A stretch of 64,000 bases of DNA. Source: Paenibacillus sp. LHD-117 (GTDB taxonomy: Bacteria; Bacillota; Bacilli; Paenibacillales; Paenibacillaceae). A program made the translations under genes and the position numbers. The stretch is from the NCBI RefSeq assembly GCF_030929555.1, contig NZ_JAVFVT010000009.1, positions 62,001 through 126,000 of the forward strand. Direction: 5' to 3'. Each line of letters opens with the position of its first letter. Positions within the stretch are counted from its first letter, which is position 1. Positions 35,801-44,984 of the stretch are shown piece after piece. Below the pieces are notes generated by a model. The model had not been told where the DNA came from and ran no database searches. It worked only from the letters and a program-made list of their open reading frames with translations.

Positions 35801-36346
35801 CACCGTGGCTTTATTGCCATTCGCTGCATCCATATAAGCCACATATGGCGTTCCAGCGTGATCTACAGACAAGGATGTGTAATTTGCACCACCCGTCGAA
35901 ACAGCACTTCCGCCAACAGGTACCCAATTGGTTCCGTCATATTTCATCACCGTGGCTTTGGATCCATTCGCTTTATCGATATACGCCACGTACGGAATGC
36001 CAGTGTTATCTACAAACATGGACGTGTATTCTGCTATACCCGTAGAAACTGCGCCACTGCCAACAAGCACCCAATCCGTTCCGTCATATTTCTTTACTGT
36101 GGCTTTTTTGCCATTCCCATCGGTGTACGCCACGTACGGAATGTCTTTGTCATCTCTATGATCTACAAACAAAGACGTGAACCGTGCCGCACCCGTCGAA
36201 AAGCCCGCATTGCCTACATTTCCCCATACCAGGTCGACACTCGCATAAGCTTTGCCTCCCCCAGGCACAATTAGTCCGAACATGCCTCCCATCACCATCG
36301 CAAATACGAGCATGATGGATATTCCTTTGTTTAATAGTTTACTCAT
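32882..36346 (-). CDS. SLH-domain surface protein with seven-bladed repeats and GLUG motifs
   Basis: An exported cell-wall protein of about 1154 residues. Signal peptide 1-34 (ends KAYA). Residues about 35-390 hold repeats of about 48 residues (PYVAY.D..NG.KATVMKYDG..WV.VG..A.STG...TSL.VD). There are six complete copies and one split between the N-terminal WGNVGNAGFSTG strand and a C-terminal PYVAYSD strand, as in a closed seven-bladed propeller. Then come a DUF1533-like region, GLUG repeats (GGLVGENNATISDSYA) at about 560-740, a BIG2-type Ig domain, a Pro/Thr/Ser linker and three SLH domains (about 985-1154) that bind pyruvylated wall polymer. AAGGAGG precedes the ATG at 36346. The ligand is unknown. 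Confidence 0.9.
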   Translation of the reverse strand: MSKLLNKGISIMLVFAMVMGGMFGLIVPGGGKAYASVDLVWGNVGNAGFSTGAARFTSLFVDHRDDKDIPYVAYTDGNGKKATVKKYDGTDWVLVGSGAVSTGIAEYTSMFVDNTGIPYVAYIDKANGSKATVMKYDGTNWVPVGGSAVSTGGANYTSLSVDHAGTPYVAYMDAANGNKATVMRYNGAAWVLVGGSAVSTGSGEFTSLYVDTTETPYVAYLDGANGYKATVMKLDNGSWVTVGDPAFSTGIAYNPSLYVDNTGTPYLAYLDGLDKSNGTEATVMKYDGDGWVPVGSGAVSSGSASFPSMFVDDNGIPYVAYTDDTNGYKATVKKFDGTDWQLVANSAASPNSGAYTSLYVNDGIPYVAYSDGSKGTKLTVRSLLMNPSALSADTIYNDDAHEIEITFEDNAAYSNNIRAVMDGTTIIPEENYVVANGKITIDAGVLSVGYHDITVLANGYAEAIVEQFIKVAYSGEGTGTQDDPYEIATATQLNEVRDHLTEAEVGAYFILTADIDLSSYTAGEGWVPIGQNNRQFTGNIDGNGFKIRNLTIDRASGREQGLFGYTGNASVIINMQLENVNVSGNRNVGALVGMNNGAISNSYAKGTVNGAYFDERSSYAVGGLVGENNATISDSYASVNVSGDQSSNLGGLVGENNATISDSYATGSVTGTGNNYGGLVGLNYGDIDSSYALGTVNGTGTNMGGLVGLNDEGTISDDSYYRIVTSVSVSPETANVAQGATKQLTATVTEVGGAAQTVTWTSSNPKVTVSASGLVTVAADTAIGSYMITATSTFDTTKSGTATITVTAATVTPAPTPTPSPSGDSTTPVTSTNGSITVPVGSTGEVSLGDKITVTIPAGASNQELKITIEELTSTQNLLTEEEVLASPVYEILKNFSENFIKPITLTFTFDSSKLSGDQTVAVFYFDEVKKEWVEVPGGTVNEDKITITVNHLTKYAVFAVGKGTTVPTPDTKPTINLSDIAGHWAEANIKQAVSSGIVGGYPNGTFKPQKKVTRAEFAVMLMNALKLQGEGAALTFTDTASIGVWAQKSVAEAVRGGIIQGYKDGTFRPNAEITRAEMTAMIASALKLSIQENAATGFADDKSIPLWAKGAVAELKNLDIVGGKGENTFDPSGNATRAEAVTVLVKMLAQMNK

Positions 36347-36506
36347 TCCAGTTCCTCCTTCAAATATGCTGTTACCAGGTGAATGATCATGTATGTCGAG
36401 CACTGATCACCTTCATCGTGTACAAGTTAATAAAATATAGCCTCTTTTCGCGAGAAACGTATCATCCAAAAGTATGAGATAAGCAGAAATATGTCGAAAA
36501 ACATCG

Positions 36507-36533
36507 AAAAATCGGAGCCTGTTGGCTCCGATT
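36507..36533 (-). terminator. Rho-independent terminator
   Basis: On the minus strand AATCGGAGCC (36533-36524) pairs with GGCTCCGATT (36519-36510), loop of 4, followed by TTTCG. It ends the kinase-AAA-LuxR gene. Confidence 0.8.
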
Positions 36534-36559
36534 GCGGATGTTTGTTTGAATTGTAGAAA

Positions 36560-39500
36560 CTACTCAAGCAACCTCAGTTCCCTTGCCTGCGCGATCGCTT
36601 GCAATCGCCGTTTGACGCCGAGCTTTCCATACAGATTGGAAAGATGCGTTTTGACCGTGGCTTCCGTCAACCCGAAACGGAAGGCAATTTCCTTATTGGA
36701 TAAGCCGTCCGACAAGGCATACAAAATTTCCGTTTCACGGTCTGTCAGCCGTTCGACAAGCGGCTGCGCATGAGGTGCGGAGCTCGCCACGCTAATCTGT
36801 TCGCGAGATTCCGCTAATGACTTCAAGTAAACCATTCGGCTAATCATCAGCTCCAGCGCTTCCAGCTTCATCTCGTTAAACACGCCGGAGATCAAATTAT
36901 TTTCCAAATAAAGTACTGACGGCAACGACTCTTCTGGCCAAACAACAGGCATACAAAGTACCGATTTCGGCTTGCAGCGACGGATATAACGATCAGCTGC
37001 AAAAGGGCTGTCTGAGGCATCCGCAAGTACGACCGGTTCGCTGCTGTTGACGACATAACGAACGATAGCTTCCGCGTACGAAGGAGCTTCAGCGAGTTGT
37101 TCTCTGCCTCCTGCTCGCGCCAATACGGAAAATTGTTCCTCGCGACTACTCAGCACATACCCCTTCACCGCGCCTGAATAGTGGAGTGCCGAATCAAGGA
37201 AACGAACCATAACATCCTCATTGTCTCTCGAACTCGACCTTCCCGAAATTTGCCGGATGAGCGCTTTTTCGTCCACGATAAATGGCATTGCTTCGCGAGC
37301 AGCTTCATCTCGCCCCGCTTTTTCAGTGACCGCCCTACCGTCCTCTTGCACTTGTACCATAAACAATGGCAGCTCGGGGTATGCCTCTCTCAGCTTGCTT
37401 ACTTTAACAGTGGCGCCCCACCTTGAATACGCAGTACAGGCATCGGCCATGAGCGCATCCGCAGCCGTTGTCATCCCCGTTTCTCTGTAATACATAGAAG
37501 CTCGTTCGCAAGCGATCGCTTCCAGCAATCCGTATCCTTCGCTTCGCGCTGCCTGGATTGCGTCCTCATATCCTTTTGCTGCGGCTGCCCGATTTCCTTC
37601 TATCCACCGCAATTCAGCAGTGACTAGCATATAAGCCGACAACATTGATCCTGAAGAATAGTAGGATTGTTGCTTCATGGAGCGCAGTTGCTTATGCAAC
37701 GCGGCACGAATGCCTTTGGACCCTTCCGTCTGATCTTCCCAATAAAGAGCGGCCAGAGACAACGACTGATATAGAAGCTGTTTGCAGGTTAGGAGCGGAT
37801 TTTGCCGAGTCTCGTTAAATCTGGCACGTTCCCCCCATTTCAGAGCCATTCGGTAACCTTTTGCCAAATAGGCCGTTTCCATTTTGCATGTGCAGTAATA
37901 GAATGCCTGATTTTTTTGGTTCACGTTAAGATGTTCCCCTCGCACCGGAACATCGATCTCATCAAGAGTGCCGGATTCACCCTGCAGCTCCCTCATATAC
38001 ATTCGTGTAATACGAAATAGCTTCAGCGTTACTTCATCCAGCACTTTCTCGTATGATTGTTCACAATCAGACATGAATGCAGACAACACATACAGGTCGC
38101 CGGTATGATTAATAATGCGCAACACCGTTGAATAGGCAGCGAATGTCATATCGCCTGCTTGCAGCCCATAGTCTACCGACTTCTCAAAATGCTTCACCGC
38201 TTCATGCGAACTGCGGTATTGCCCGCTGAGACCCATGACAAAATGAAGACGACCTCTAAGCACCGCGCTTTCAAAGGATGTCGAAAGCTCGTAAGCGAGC
38301 TTCGTTAATCGTGCGCCTGCATTGTTACGTGGAAATCCAAGGTCAAGCATCATGCCGTATGCGCCTAGCATAAAAATAAACGCTTCGTTGTTCCCATGTT
38401 TCAGACCGTAACGGATGAATCTGGGATACAACACGGCAGCCAGCTCGGGGCTTGACACAAACACCGAAGCCGACATTGTCATGACTAAATCCGATAGGGC
38501 TCTATAAACTGGCTCACGGTTAACCGGCAAACACGGCAATTCGGCACGTGTCCGATACAGGGCGAATTGTGTCAACGCCACTTCTTTTGCCATTGCAGCT
38601 TTCGATGGCTTCACAGGCAAATTCCAACCAAACTCCGCTAGCGCCTGAAGCCCAATATTTAATGCTGCATCGTCTTTTTTCGAATAAGCATTCATCGCGA
38701 TCCGGATGAGGTAAATGCGGGAACGCTCTAGTGTATCCGTCGTACGGGTCATCAACTGGTCAAGCAACTCTTCCGCACGGTCTACGCGACCGCACATGTA
38801 TTCGCACTCGGGCAGCTCTAGCATAATCCGGTAGGCAACAGAGCCTGTTCCCTGCTTATCGTCCGTTGCCAAACGCAAGCCGGTTTCCAGAAAATGCAAC
38901 GCAGCCGCAAACGCCGTAGAGGCCTTCGATTTCAAGCCGGCCTGAAGATTGTAGGCAGCAAGCGCTTCTTTCTCCGCTTCATCCGTAATCTCATCGCAGC
39001 CCCGATTCAAATGGTAGACCACATCGAAGATCGACTCTTCCGGCTCTTCCAGCTCGCCCGGCTCATCGCTTCTCATCGCTCGTCCGATCCTCAGATGAAA
39101 AGCCGCTTTCTCCAATTCAGGAACAGCTTGATACGCGGCCTGTTGCACACGGTCATGCAAAAAGGTATAATGGCCGCCCCCCGTCTCCACTTCATCCGTG
39201 TCGTTGTCCCGTCGTAGTAAGCCTTCTTCCACTACGGATTGTAACAGCTCGAGCGTTTCAGATATGGAACGCCCGCTTACAAGCGCTATTGTGGCAAGGC
39301 GGAAGCGGTGCCCGATGGCTGCCGCTATCGCCAGCAGCTCAATCGTTTCCTCCGGCAGCATCCGAATGCGATTCCCAATCAAATGAAGGATGTCAGGATC
39401 TTCTGCTAGTTGATCTATCGCATCGGTTTCCCAAGTCCATATCGCTTGTTCTTCATCAAAATAAAGCTTGTTATCGCGATACAGACTGTCGAGCAGTCGA

Positions 39501-40849
39501 TGTACGTATAACGGATTGCCCCCTGTACGATGGTAAAGCGACTCGGCAAACGATCGAACTCGCGACGTATTTTCATGTAACATATGCGATACAAACTGTC
39601 TTACTTCGATGTAGGATAGCGCTTCGAGGGCGATATGCCTCATCTGTAGAGGGGTATCAGCCAGTGGAGGCGACTCTTCCCGAGATGCGCCTATTATGAA
39701 TAAACCTTGCAGCGTTTGGTCATGCGCCAACGTACGGAGGACGTCCAGCGTTGCCGGATCAGCCCATTGAAGATCGTCCAGAAACAGCACCAGCGGATGC
39801 GCCTTACTCGCAAAGCACTTCATAAAAATAGGCAGCAGTCGTTGCAACCGGATCGTCGCTTCGGCAGGAGGCAGCGGTTCTACAGCAGGAAAGATACCAA
39901 GAAGCGTTACAGCCTCCGGCAGCAACTGTGCAATGACACCCGCTCCCGTGCCTAATGATTCCGTTAATCGAGCCTTCAGCTTCGCCTTTCGTTCAGACGA
40001 TTCGCTCCACATTTGCCGGATCAATTTGCCCAGCGCCTGAATGATCGGTTCAAAAGGAATATCCCGATTCATCAGATCGCATTTGCCCGTTACAAACTGG
40101 CCCCCGTCCCTTATGACCGATGTCTGAAGCTCTCGAATCAGGGCGGTTTTACCGCTGCCGGCTTTGCCGCTAACGAATACGAACGGAGATGCTCCCGTAC
40201 GAGTCTGTTCATAAGCTTCGCGCAGCGTTTCACTTTCCGCCTCTCGGCCGAAAAGAGACCGCGGAAGCCGAAATTGGCTGGCCTCATCCGTATAGGCAAT
40301 TTCAAAAGGAATGATTTCTCCATTTTGCTCCAGAGACGAAAAACACTTTTTCAAATCGGCTAACAACCCGTAAGCACTCTGATAGCGCTCCTCAGGCGAC
40401 TTCGACAACAGCTTCATGATGATATTTTCGAGTGACCCCTCCGTCTCTGGACGCAGCTCGCGTAGAGGCTTCGTTGTCATTGCAAGGTGAGCATGAACCC
40501 ACTCTTCCTTACTGTGCGCCTGGAACGGCAAACTCCCCGCCAGCATCTCGTAAAACATCACGCCTAGTGCATACAAGTCGCAGCGCCTGTCGGGCGTACG
40601 ATTGATTTTGCCTGTTTGTTCGGGAGCTATATAGGCGTAATCTATCTCACTATGGTCTGCCAGAACAGCTAGATTCATCTCGGATTGGATTCGAACGCCT
40701 GCTGGATTCAAATCGCCAATCATCGTATTTCGCCGATGAACCGATTGAACTAATTTCGTCAGAGCTATTGCTTTATGTAAAAAAGGGAGGGTTTCCATTG
40801 AAGTCCCATTCAGCAATTCCTTTAGCTTGATCCCCTCTGATCGTGACAT
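36560..40849 (-). CDS. Large signalling protein: kinase-like, AAA ATPase, GAF and LuxR domains
   Basis: A 1429-residue fusion regulator. Residues 1-175 resemble a Ser/Thr kinase C-lobe (YIAPEQTGKINRTPDRRCDL, YALGVMFYEMLAGSLPF), but the HRD motif is replaced by GDLNPAG and DFG by ADH, and the N-lobe is missing, so catalysis is doubtful. An AAA/STAND ATPase follows: Walker A GKAGSGKTAL (about 229), Walker B LVLFLDDLQW (about 354). A long helical TPR-like region (about 620-1090) leads to a GAF domain (about 1145-1290) and a LuxR HTH (about 1365-1429; LTDRETEILYALSDGLSNKE). GGAGG stands 9 bases before the ATG. The build suggests a ligand- or stress-sensing transcription factor; target unknown. 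Confidence 0.88.
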   Translation of the reverse strand: MSRSEGIKLKELLNGTSMETLPFLHKAIALTKLVQSVHRRNTMIGDLNPAGVRIQSEMNLAVLADHSEIDYAYIAPEQTGKINRTPDRRCDLYALGVMFYEMLAGSLPFQAHSKEEWVHAHLAMTTKPLRELRPETEGSLENIIMKLLSKSPEERYQSAYGLLADLKKCFSSLEQNGEIIPFEIAYTDEASQFRLPRSLFGREAESETLREAYEQTRTGASPFVFVSGKAGSGKTALIRELQTSVIRDGGQFVTGKCDLMNRDIPFEPIIQALGKLIRQMWSESSERKAKLKARLTESLGTGAGVIAQLLPEAVTLLGIFPAVEPLPPAEATIRLQRLLPIFMKCFASKAHPLVLFLDDLQWADPATLDVLRTLAHDQTLQGLFIIGASREESPPLADTPLQMRHIALEALSYIEVRQFVSHMLHENTSRVRSFAESLYHRTGGNPLYVHRLLDSLYRDNKLYFDEEQAIWTWETDAIDQLAEDPDILHLIGNRIRMLPEETIELLAIAAAIGHRFRLATIALVSGRSISETLELLQSVVEEGLLRRDNDTDEVETGGGHYTFLHDRVQQAAYQAVPELEKAAFHLRIGRAMRSDEPGELEEPEESIFDVVYHLNRGCDEITDEAEKEALAAYNLQAGLKSKASTAFAAALHFLETGLRLATDDKQGTGSVAYRIMLELPECEYMCGRVDRAEELLDQLMTRTTDTLERSRIYLIRIAMNAYSKKDDAALNIGLQALAEFGWNLPVKPSKAAMAKEVALTQFALYRTRAELPCLPVNREPVYRALSDLVMTMSASVFVSSPELAAVLYPRFIRYGLKHGNNEAFIFMLGAYGMMLDLGFPRNNAGARLTKLAYELSTSFESAVLRGRLHFVMGLSGQYRSSHEAVKHFEKSVDYGLQAGDMTFAAYSTVLRIINHTGDLYVLSAFMSDCEQSYEKVLDEVTLKLFRITRMYMRELQGESGTLDEIDVPVRGEHLNVNQKNQAFYYCTCKMETAYLAKGYRMALKWGERARFNETRQNPLLTCKQLLYQSLSLAALYWEDQTEGSKGIRAALHKQLRSMKQQSYYSSGSMLSAYMLVTAELRWIEGNRAAAAKGYEDAIQAARSEGYGLLEAIACERASMYYRETGMTTAADALMADACTAYSRWGATVKVSKLREAYPELPLFMVQVQEDGRAVTEKAGRDEAAREAMPFIVDEKALIRQISGRSSSRDNEDVMVRFLDSALHYSGAVKGYVLSSREEQFSVLARAGGREQLAEAPSYAEAIVRYVVNSSEPVVLADASDSPFAADRYIRRCKPKSVLCMPVVWPEESLPSVLYLENNLISGVFNEMKLEALELMISRMVYLKSLAESREQISVASSAPHAQPLVERLTDRETEILYALSDGLSNKEIAFRFGLTEATVKTHLSNLYGKLGVKRRLQAIAQARELRLLE

Positions 40850-40950
40850 TCTGTCTAATCCTCCGTTTGATATCGATTATCCTATACTCCTATGGAAAGT
40901 TTAGTACCGTTTCTTATTCTATCATTATTTGGCGTACATATCTCCTTATC

Positions 40951-41787
40951 CTAAATTACGCCTCCTGCACCAAACACCTTATCAAATCCTGCCTGAGATC
41001 TAGCAAGTAAAACATCTGAACTTTGCTCTATGGATGAAGATATGACCTCCTGTGCAACGATTCCCCGATAGCCAATGCTTTGCAGGCTAGAGATAAAGCC
41101 TGCCAAATCAATCACGCCTTCTCCTGGGTATAAACGATCGTTGTCGATTAACTGTTCGATAGGCAAGTCTTTCGCATCATTAATATGAGCATGAACGATC
41201 TGCTGCGGCTTTAATTGCAATAAATCTTCAGTAGTTAATCCATTCGTGTGCCAATGATAGGAATCGAGCAATAACCCCACATTTTGAGACCCAATCGCTT
41301 CAATCCAGCTAAGCGTATCCTTCATGCTCCAGATCGTTGGATTCGACCATTGCGTGCGTAAGTGATGACTGCCTACAAACTCTAATCCTAATGATATTCC
41401 GTAAGCTCCTAAAATTTCGGATACGATTCGCAGCCTCCTTGTTGCCGCAATAATAAAGGATGCCGCCGGCTCATCGGTTGCAGGCAAAATGTATGTGCAG
41501 CAGGTATAACAGCGCAATGAAGCTGCCGCCGCCGCCGCTTCCATTAATGAAGGCAGTCCTTCAACAAATTGCTCCTCAGATGAACGCCATTCCACATGAA
41601 GATCAAAGGACCCAATGATTACTCCATTGCTTTCTAGTAATTGAATAGCGCCTTCTTGACCATGTACTCTAATCAAATCTAATGGGTTAAGATCTACAGA
41701 CTGAAAGCCATACTTTGCAGCCTTGCGAATGTAAGCCTCGTCCGCTCCAATCGATCCCACACCCGCACGAGTTAAGCCTCTGAGCAT
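40951..41787 (-). CDS. Sugar phosphate isomerase/epimerase (xylose-isomerase-like TIM barrel)
   Basis: A 278-residue AP-endonuclease-2/xylose-isomerase-like TIM barrel. Metal-binding candidates are E in GLEFVGSH, D in LLLDSYHWHTNG, H in IVHAHINDAKD and E in IVAQEVIS, the arrangement used by inosose and sugar epimerases. AAGGAGG precedes the ATG at 41787, which lies 16 bases after the dehydrogenase stop; the frame opening at 41829 overlaps that gene. With the dehydrogenase it forms a two-gene operon that probably oxidises and rearranges a sugar or cyclitol. The cassette is more A+T-rich than its surroundings. Confidence 0.88.
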   Translation of the reverse strand: MLRGLTRAGVGSIGADEAYIRKAAKYGFQSVDLNPLDLIRVHGQEGAIQLLESNGVIIGSFDLHVEWRSSEEQFVEGLPSLMEAAAAAASLRCYTCCTYILPATDEPAASFIIAATRRLRIVSEILGAYGISLGLEFVGSHHLRTQWSNPTIWSMKDTLSWIEAIGSQNVGLLLDSYHWHTNGLTTEDLLQLKPQQIVHAHINDAKDLPIEQLIDNDRLYPGEGVIDLAGFISSLQSIGYRGIVAQEVISSSIEQSSDVLLARSQAGFDKVFGAGGVI

Positions 41788-41803
41788 ATCTTCTCCCTCC
41801 TCC

Positions 41804-42811
41804 TTATGTCCAGTCGAATAGCACGCCATTGTACTGATCTTTATTATTTCTCAATCCCTCATAAGCAACTGGCGCTTGATCCGGTTTAATAACATGACTA
41901 ATTAATGGTTCGATTTTCAATCGATTCTGCTTCATTAGATCAAAGACAATACGTGAATTTCTTACTAGGGAATGCTTAACAAACGGATTCGGCCCAGTCG
42001 GATACCGCCACTCATGAGCACCCTTGAACGTAATACAGCCGAGGTTGTACAAATGGCAATGGTTCAACACATGCGTGACATCCGTGTTGTACTCTCCTCG
42101 CGGACTGCCTAGAAATACGATTTCCCCTAAGGAACCGATGTAGCTCAAGCTATCTACAGCAACCTTTGGTACGCCAGTAGCCTCAATATGCGTGGAGACG
42201 CCTTTGCCACCGGTAATTTCCATAATTCTATCTCTGGCATTTTCTTCTGACCCATTTAGCGGATAATCTAATCCGCATACGCTAGCTGTTTTCAATCGTT
42301 CCTTAGCAAGATCAACACCGATAACCGTTGCTCCTTGCAAGCGAGCTAGCTGTGCAGCTAAATTACCAACAAGGCCTAATCCAGATACGCTAATATAATC
42401 ACCAAGCTCAATATTAGAAACTCGCACGGAGGTCATGGCTACTGTTGCCATACGGGTAAATGGAACCCATCTTAAATCGAGGCCCTCAGGAACTTTAATA
42501 AACACATCTTTAGTCCCCACATATTGGTATTCTTGATGACTTCCATAATGGAACACAAAATCTCCCTTCTGGAAATCAGCTACATTCTCTCCTACCTCCA
42601 TAATACGGCTAACGCTAGCATAGCCAGGACATACAGGATGTGGCGCCCAGCCTTCATTACCAGATAACATCGCAAGCTCTGTACCGGGGCTGATTAATGA
42701 ATAAATTAATTGAACAAGAGCTTCACCATTCCCTGGTTTTCTTGCTTCGAATGGTTCCTCTACCGTTTCTACCTGCCAAGGACTTACAAACATAATTTTT
42801 CTATTTATCAT
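41804..42811 (-). CDS. Medium-chain dehydrogenase (zinc-type alcohol dehydrogenase family)
   Basis: A 335-residue MDR oxidoreductase. The nucleotide-binding Rossmann motif is SGLGLVGNLAAQLARLQGA (about 150-168) with the acidic VIGVD end. The structural four-Cys zinc lobe is absent and the usual GHE is replaced by CPGYASV, so it belongs to the lobeless branch seen with sugar dehydrogenases and bacteriochlorophyllide-type enzymes. GAGGAG is correctly spaced before the ATG. It is first in the operon with the TIM-barrel isomerase. The AraC regulator at 43152-44042 lies upstream on the same strand, but is separated by a terminator. Confidence 0.88.
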   Translation of the reverse strand: MINRKIMFVSPWQVETVEEPFEARKPGNGEALVQLIYSLISPGTELAMLSGNEGWAPHPVCPGYASVSRIMEVGENVADFQKGDFVFHYGSHQEYQYVGTKDVFIKVPEGLDLRWVPFTRMATVAMTSVRVSNIELGDYISVSGLGLVGNLAAQLARLQGATVIGVDLAKERLKTASVCGLDYPLNGSEENARDRIMEITGGKGVSTHIEATGVPKVAVDSLSYIGSLGEIVFLGSPRGEYNTDVTHVLNHCHLYNLGCITFKGAHEWRYPTGPNPFVKHSLVRNSRIVFDLMKQNRLKIEPLISHVIKPDQAPVAYEGLRNNKDQYNGVLFDWT

Positions 42812-43090
42812 TAGCGATCACTCCTCATCATCAATTCCCTATTAATGTAAAGCCTGACACGCAGAATGTCTTTACCTGTAAAAATGATTTTTTGTCTATG
42901 ACTACGATCGATTCATTTTCAATCGATAAGCCCTGCAATTATATATACTGCTCTACAGTTGATACTACGGTACTGTTGCGTTACTTTGTATGTGTTTGAT
43001 TTATCTATAAATCTGCATCTCGCTCTCAAGGCTTTCTATACTCTCCACTGCCTCATTCGCCATGCAAAAGACTTCATTACATACAAAAAG
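42812..43090. other. Intergenic region upstream of the dehydrogenase operon
   Basis: A+T-rich and gene-free; it must hold the operon promoter. I see no unmistakable -35/-10 pair, nor an obvious palindrome for the AraC protein. Confidence 0.4.
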
Positions 43091-43133
43091 GCGCCTGTAC
43101 TCCCCTCAATCTAAGGAAGATACAGACACCTAA
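43086..43133 (-). terminator. Rho-independent terminator after the AraC gene
   Basis: On the minus strand AGGTGTCTGTA (43133-43123) pairs with TACAGGCGCCT (43101-43091) with two G-U pairs, then TTTTTG. Confidence 0.8.
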
Positions 43134-43151
43134 TATTGTATTGCTAGCCTA

Positions 43152-44042
43152 CTATGTGATCTGAATATTTGTTGACTGTGTTGCGGCATACTTGCTTGGC
43201 GTTATTCCAACATGCTCCTTGAAGGAGCGACTAAATAAGTGAATGCTAGAGAAGCCCACCTCTTCTGCAATCTCTGTAATCGTCTTATTGCCTAATAAAA
43301 TTTTGAGCTTTGCCTGTTCGATCCTGACATGCTTCAAATAATTATAGATGGATATTCCAAGCTGATTTTTAAACAAATACGACAAGTGATTAGGCGTTAC
43401 GCCCGCATAGTTGCTCACATCCTCATTTTTGAGCAGAGGATCATGATAACGCTTATTCATACACTCGATGGCTCTCTCAATCGTCGGCCAGCCTTTAGTC
43501 ATTTTTCCTTTACTTTGGTTATGCTCAGACTGGTTTTTGAAAAATAAATGCAACAGCTCCAGACAAAGTGATTTGATTAGAAGTATATTTTTCTGAACCG
43601 GGATCGTTATTTCTTGCTGCAATTGCAAAAATCGCTTCTTGCACTCCATTCGATCTGCAAGCTTCAAATGAGCAACCGGATGTATATCGGCCAAGCTCAT
43701 TTCCTTTGCTAGAATATCATCCCTTCGAAAATGAACTGCGCTTGTGTTCTTCAATCGACTCCTGTTTTCGTCATAAAACAAATCAAAATGAAAAATATAT
43801 TGAATAAGGGGAAGATCGGAGGTAGATCGAATCAGATGAGACATCAACGGATGCATGATTATCACATCTCCTTCGCCTACTTCATACTTTACGCCGCTGA
43901 GAATAAATTCCGCTTCTCCTTGCTCGATATACGTATAGACATGATCATGATCCATCCACTCACCAGTTAAGGAATAGGACTTCATAATTCTTCCTGTTCG
44001 AACAAAGGGGGAGATGCTGTTCAACCATAAATGTTGATTCAA
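43152..44042 (-). CDS. AraC-family regulator with cupin domain
   Basis: A 297-residue regulator: N-terminal cupin (about 20-110; the VGEGDVIIMHP strand and nearby His residues) for sugar sensing, and a C-terminal AraC double HTH (about 195-295; VTPNHLSYLFKNQLGIS, GFSSIHLFSRSFKEHVGITPSKY). The TTG at 44042 is the likely start, with AGGAGG 7 bases upstream; this leaves 33 bases after the pseudouridine synthase stop. It probably controls the downstream dehydrogenase-isomerase operon. Lower G+C than the flanks suggests the three genes arrived together. Confidence 0.88.
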   Translation of the reverse strand: MNQHLWLNSISPFVRTGRIMKSYSLTGEWMDHDHVYTYIEQGEAEFILSGVKYEVGEGDVIIMHPLMSHLIRSTSDLPLIQYIFHFDLFYDENRSRLKNTSAVHFRRDDILAKEMSLADIHPVAHLKLADRMECKKRFLQLQQEITIPVQKNILLIKSLCLELLHLFFKNQSEHNQSKGKMTKGWPTIERAIECMNKRYHDPLLKNEDVSNYAGVTPNHLSYLFKNQLGISIYNYLKHVRIEQAKLKILLGNKTITEIAEEVGFSSIHLFSRSFKEHVGITPSKYAATQSTNIQIT

Positions 44043-44075
44043 TTTTGATCCTCCTGGCAATGTTCGGTCTTCCAA

Positions 44076-44984
44076 TTATCGAATCAAAGCAAGAAACGCC
44101 TTCGGAATCTCCGTTTCGAACCGCATGGGCTGGCCTGTGGACGGATGGACAAAAGCCAACACGCGTGCGTGGAGACCCAGACGATTAAGCGCCTTGGACT
44201 TCGATCCGTACTTCTTGTCCCCTACGATGGGATGTCCGATGTCTTCCATGTGGACGCGTATTTGATTTTTTCGCCCGGTTTCGAGCTGGACTTCCAATAA
44301 TGTGAAGCTGCTACTAGATTGAATGGTTTTGTAATGCGTCACGGCGTGCTGGCCGTCGTTTGGTCGCTGGCTGGAGTACATTTTGAGCGTGCTGCTTTCT
44401 CTCAGCCATGACGAAATCGTGCCTTCCGGTTTTTTCACCTTGCCTTCAACCAGTGCTACGTATGTACGCTCCTTGACGGCGTCCTGCCAGTCGTTCTGAA
44501 GCAGCTGTTGAACCTTCTCGCTTTTGGCGAACATCATGATGCCGGAAGTATCCCGATCCAGACGATGCACGACAAAAACCCTGCTTCCGGGATCTTTTGC
44601 GCGAACATGGCTCATCAGCTGCCGGTAAGCCGTCATTTCGGTTTCTTGAGCCGAAGCGATCGACAGCAAACCCGCATTCTTCTGAATGACGATGATATCC
44701 TCGTCCTCGTGCAGAATCGTCAGACCGATGAGCGGCGCTTCTTCGACCACCCGATCCTTTCGAATGATGACCGTTTGTCCAGGCTGAAGGGGGTAATTGT
44801 ACTCCTTCACGACTTTATCGTTAACCGATACTTGTCCGCGGGCCAGTATGGCTTTAACGGAGTTCCGACCGAGCTTGGCTTGTTTATGCAATAAAAAAAG
44901 CAGCAGCTCCGTCGGCTCTTTGACGGTATACTGGCTGATATTCGGACGGCTTGCTTTCGATTGTTTCGGTTTGTTTTTATGCAA
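44076..44984 (-). CDS. RluA-family RNA pseudouridine synthase
   Basis: A 302-residue enzyme: an S4-like RNA-binding domain (about 20-85; LLFLLHKQAKLGRNSVKAIL, ARGQVSVN) and the pseudouridine synthase core with the catalytic Asp in VHRLDRDTSGIMMFAK (about 138) and the conserved GRKNQIRVHM. It isomerises specific uridines in rRNA or tRNA. The TTG at 44984 fits GGAGG 8 bases upstream better than the ATG at 44999, whose codons overlap that site. It is independent of its neighbours in function. Confidence 0.92.
   Translation of the reverse strand: MHKNKPKQSKASRPNISQYTVKEPTELLLFLLHKQAKLGRNSVKAILARGQVSVNDKVVKEYNYPLQPGQTVIIRKDRVVEEAPLIGLTILHEDEDIIVIQKNAGLLSIASAQETEMTAYRQLMSHVRAKDPGSRVFVVHRLDRDTSGIMMFAKSEKVQQLLQNDWQDAVKERTYVALVEGKVKKPEGTISSWLRESSTLKMYSSQRPNDGQHAVTHYKTIQSSSSFTLLEVQLETGRKNQIRVHMEDIGHPIVGDKKYGSKSKALNRLGLHARVLAFVHPSTGQPMRFETEIPKAFLALIR

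Noticed and set aside
35250-36230. Regular repeats that could suggest a CRISPR-like array
   Set aside because: They encode the 48-residue protein repeats of the SLH protein, stay in frame and vary between copies; there are no spacers of constant length and no cas genes.
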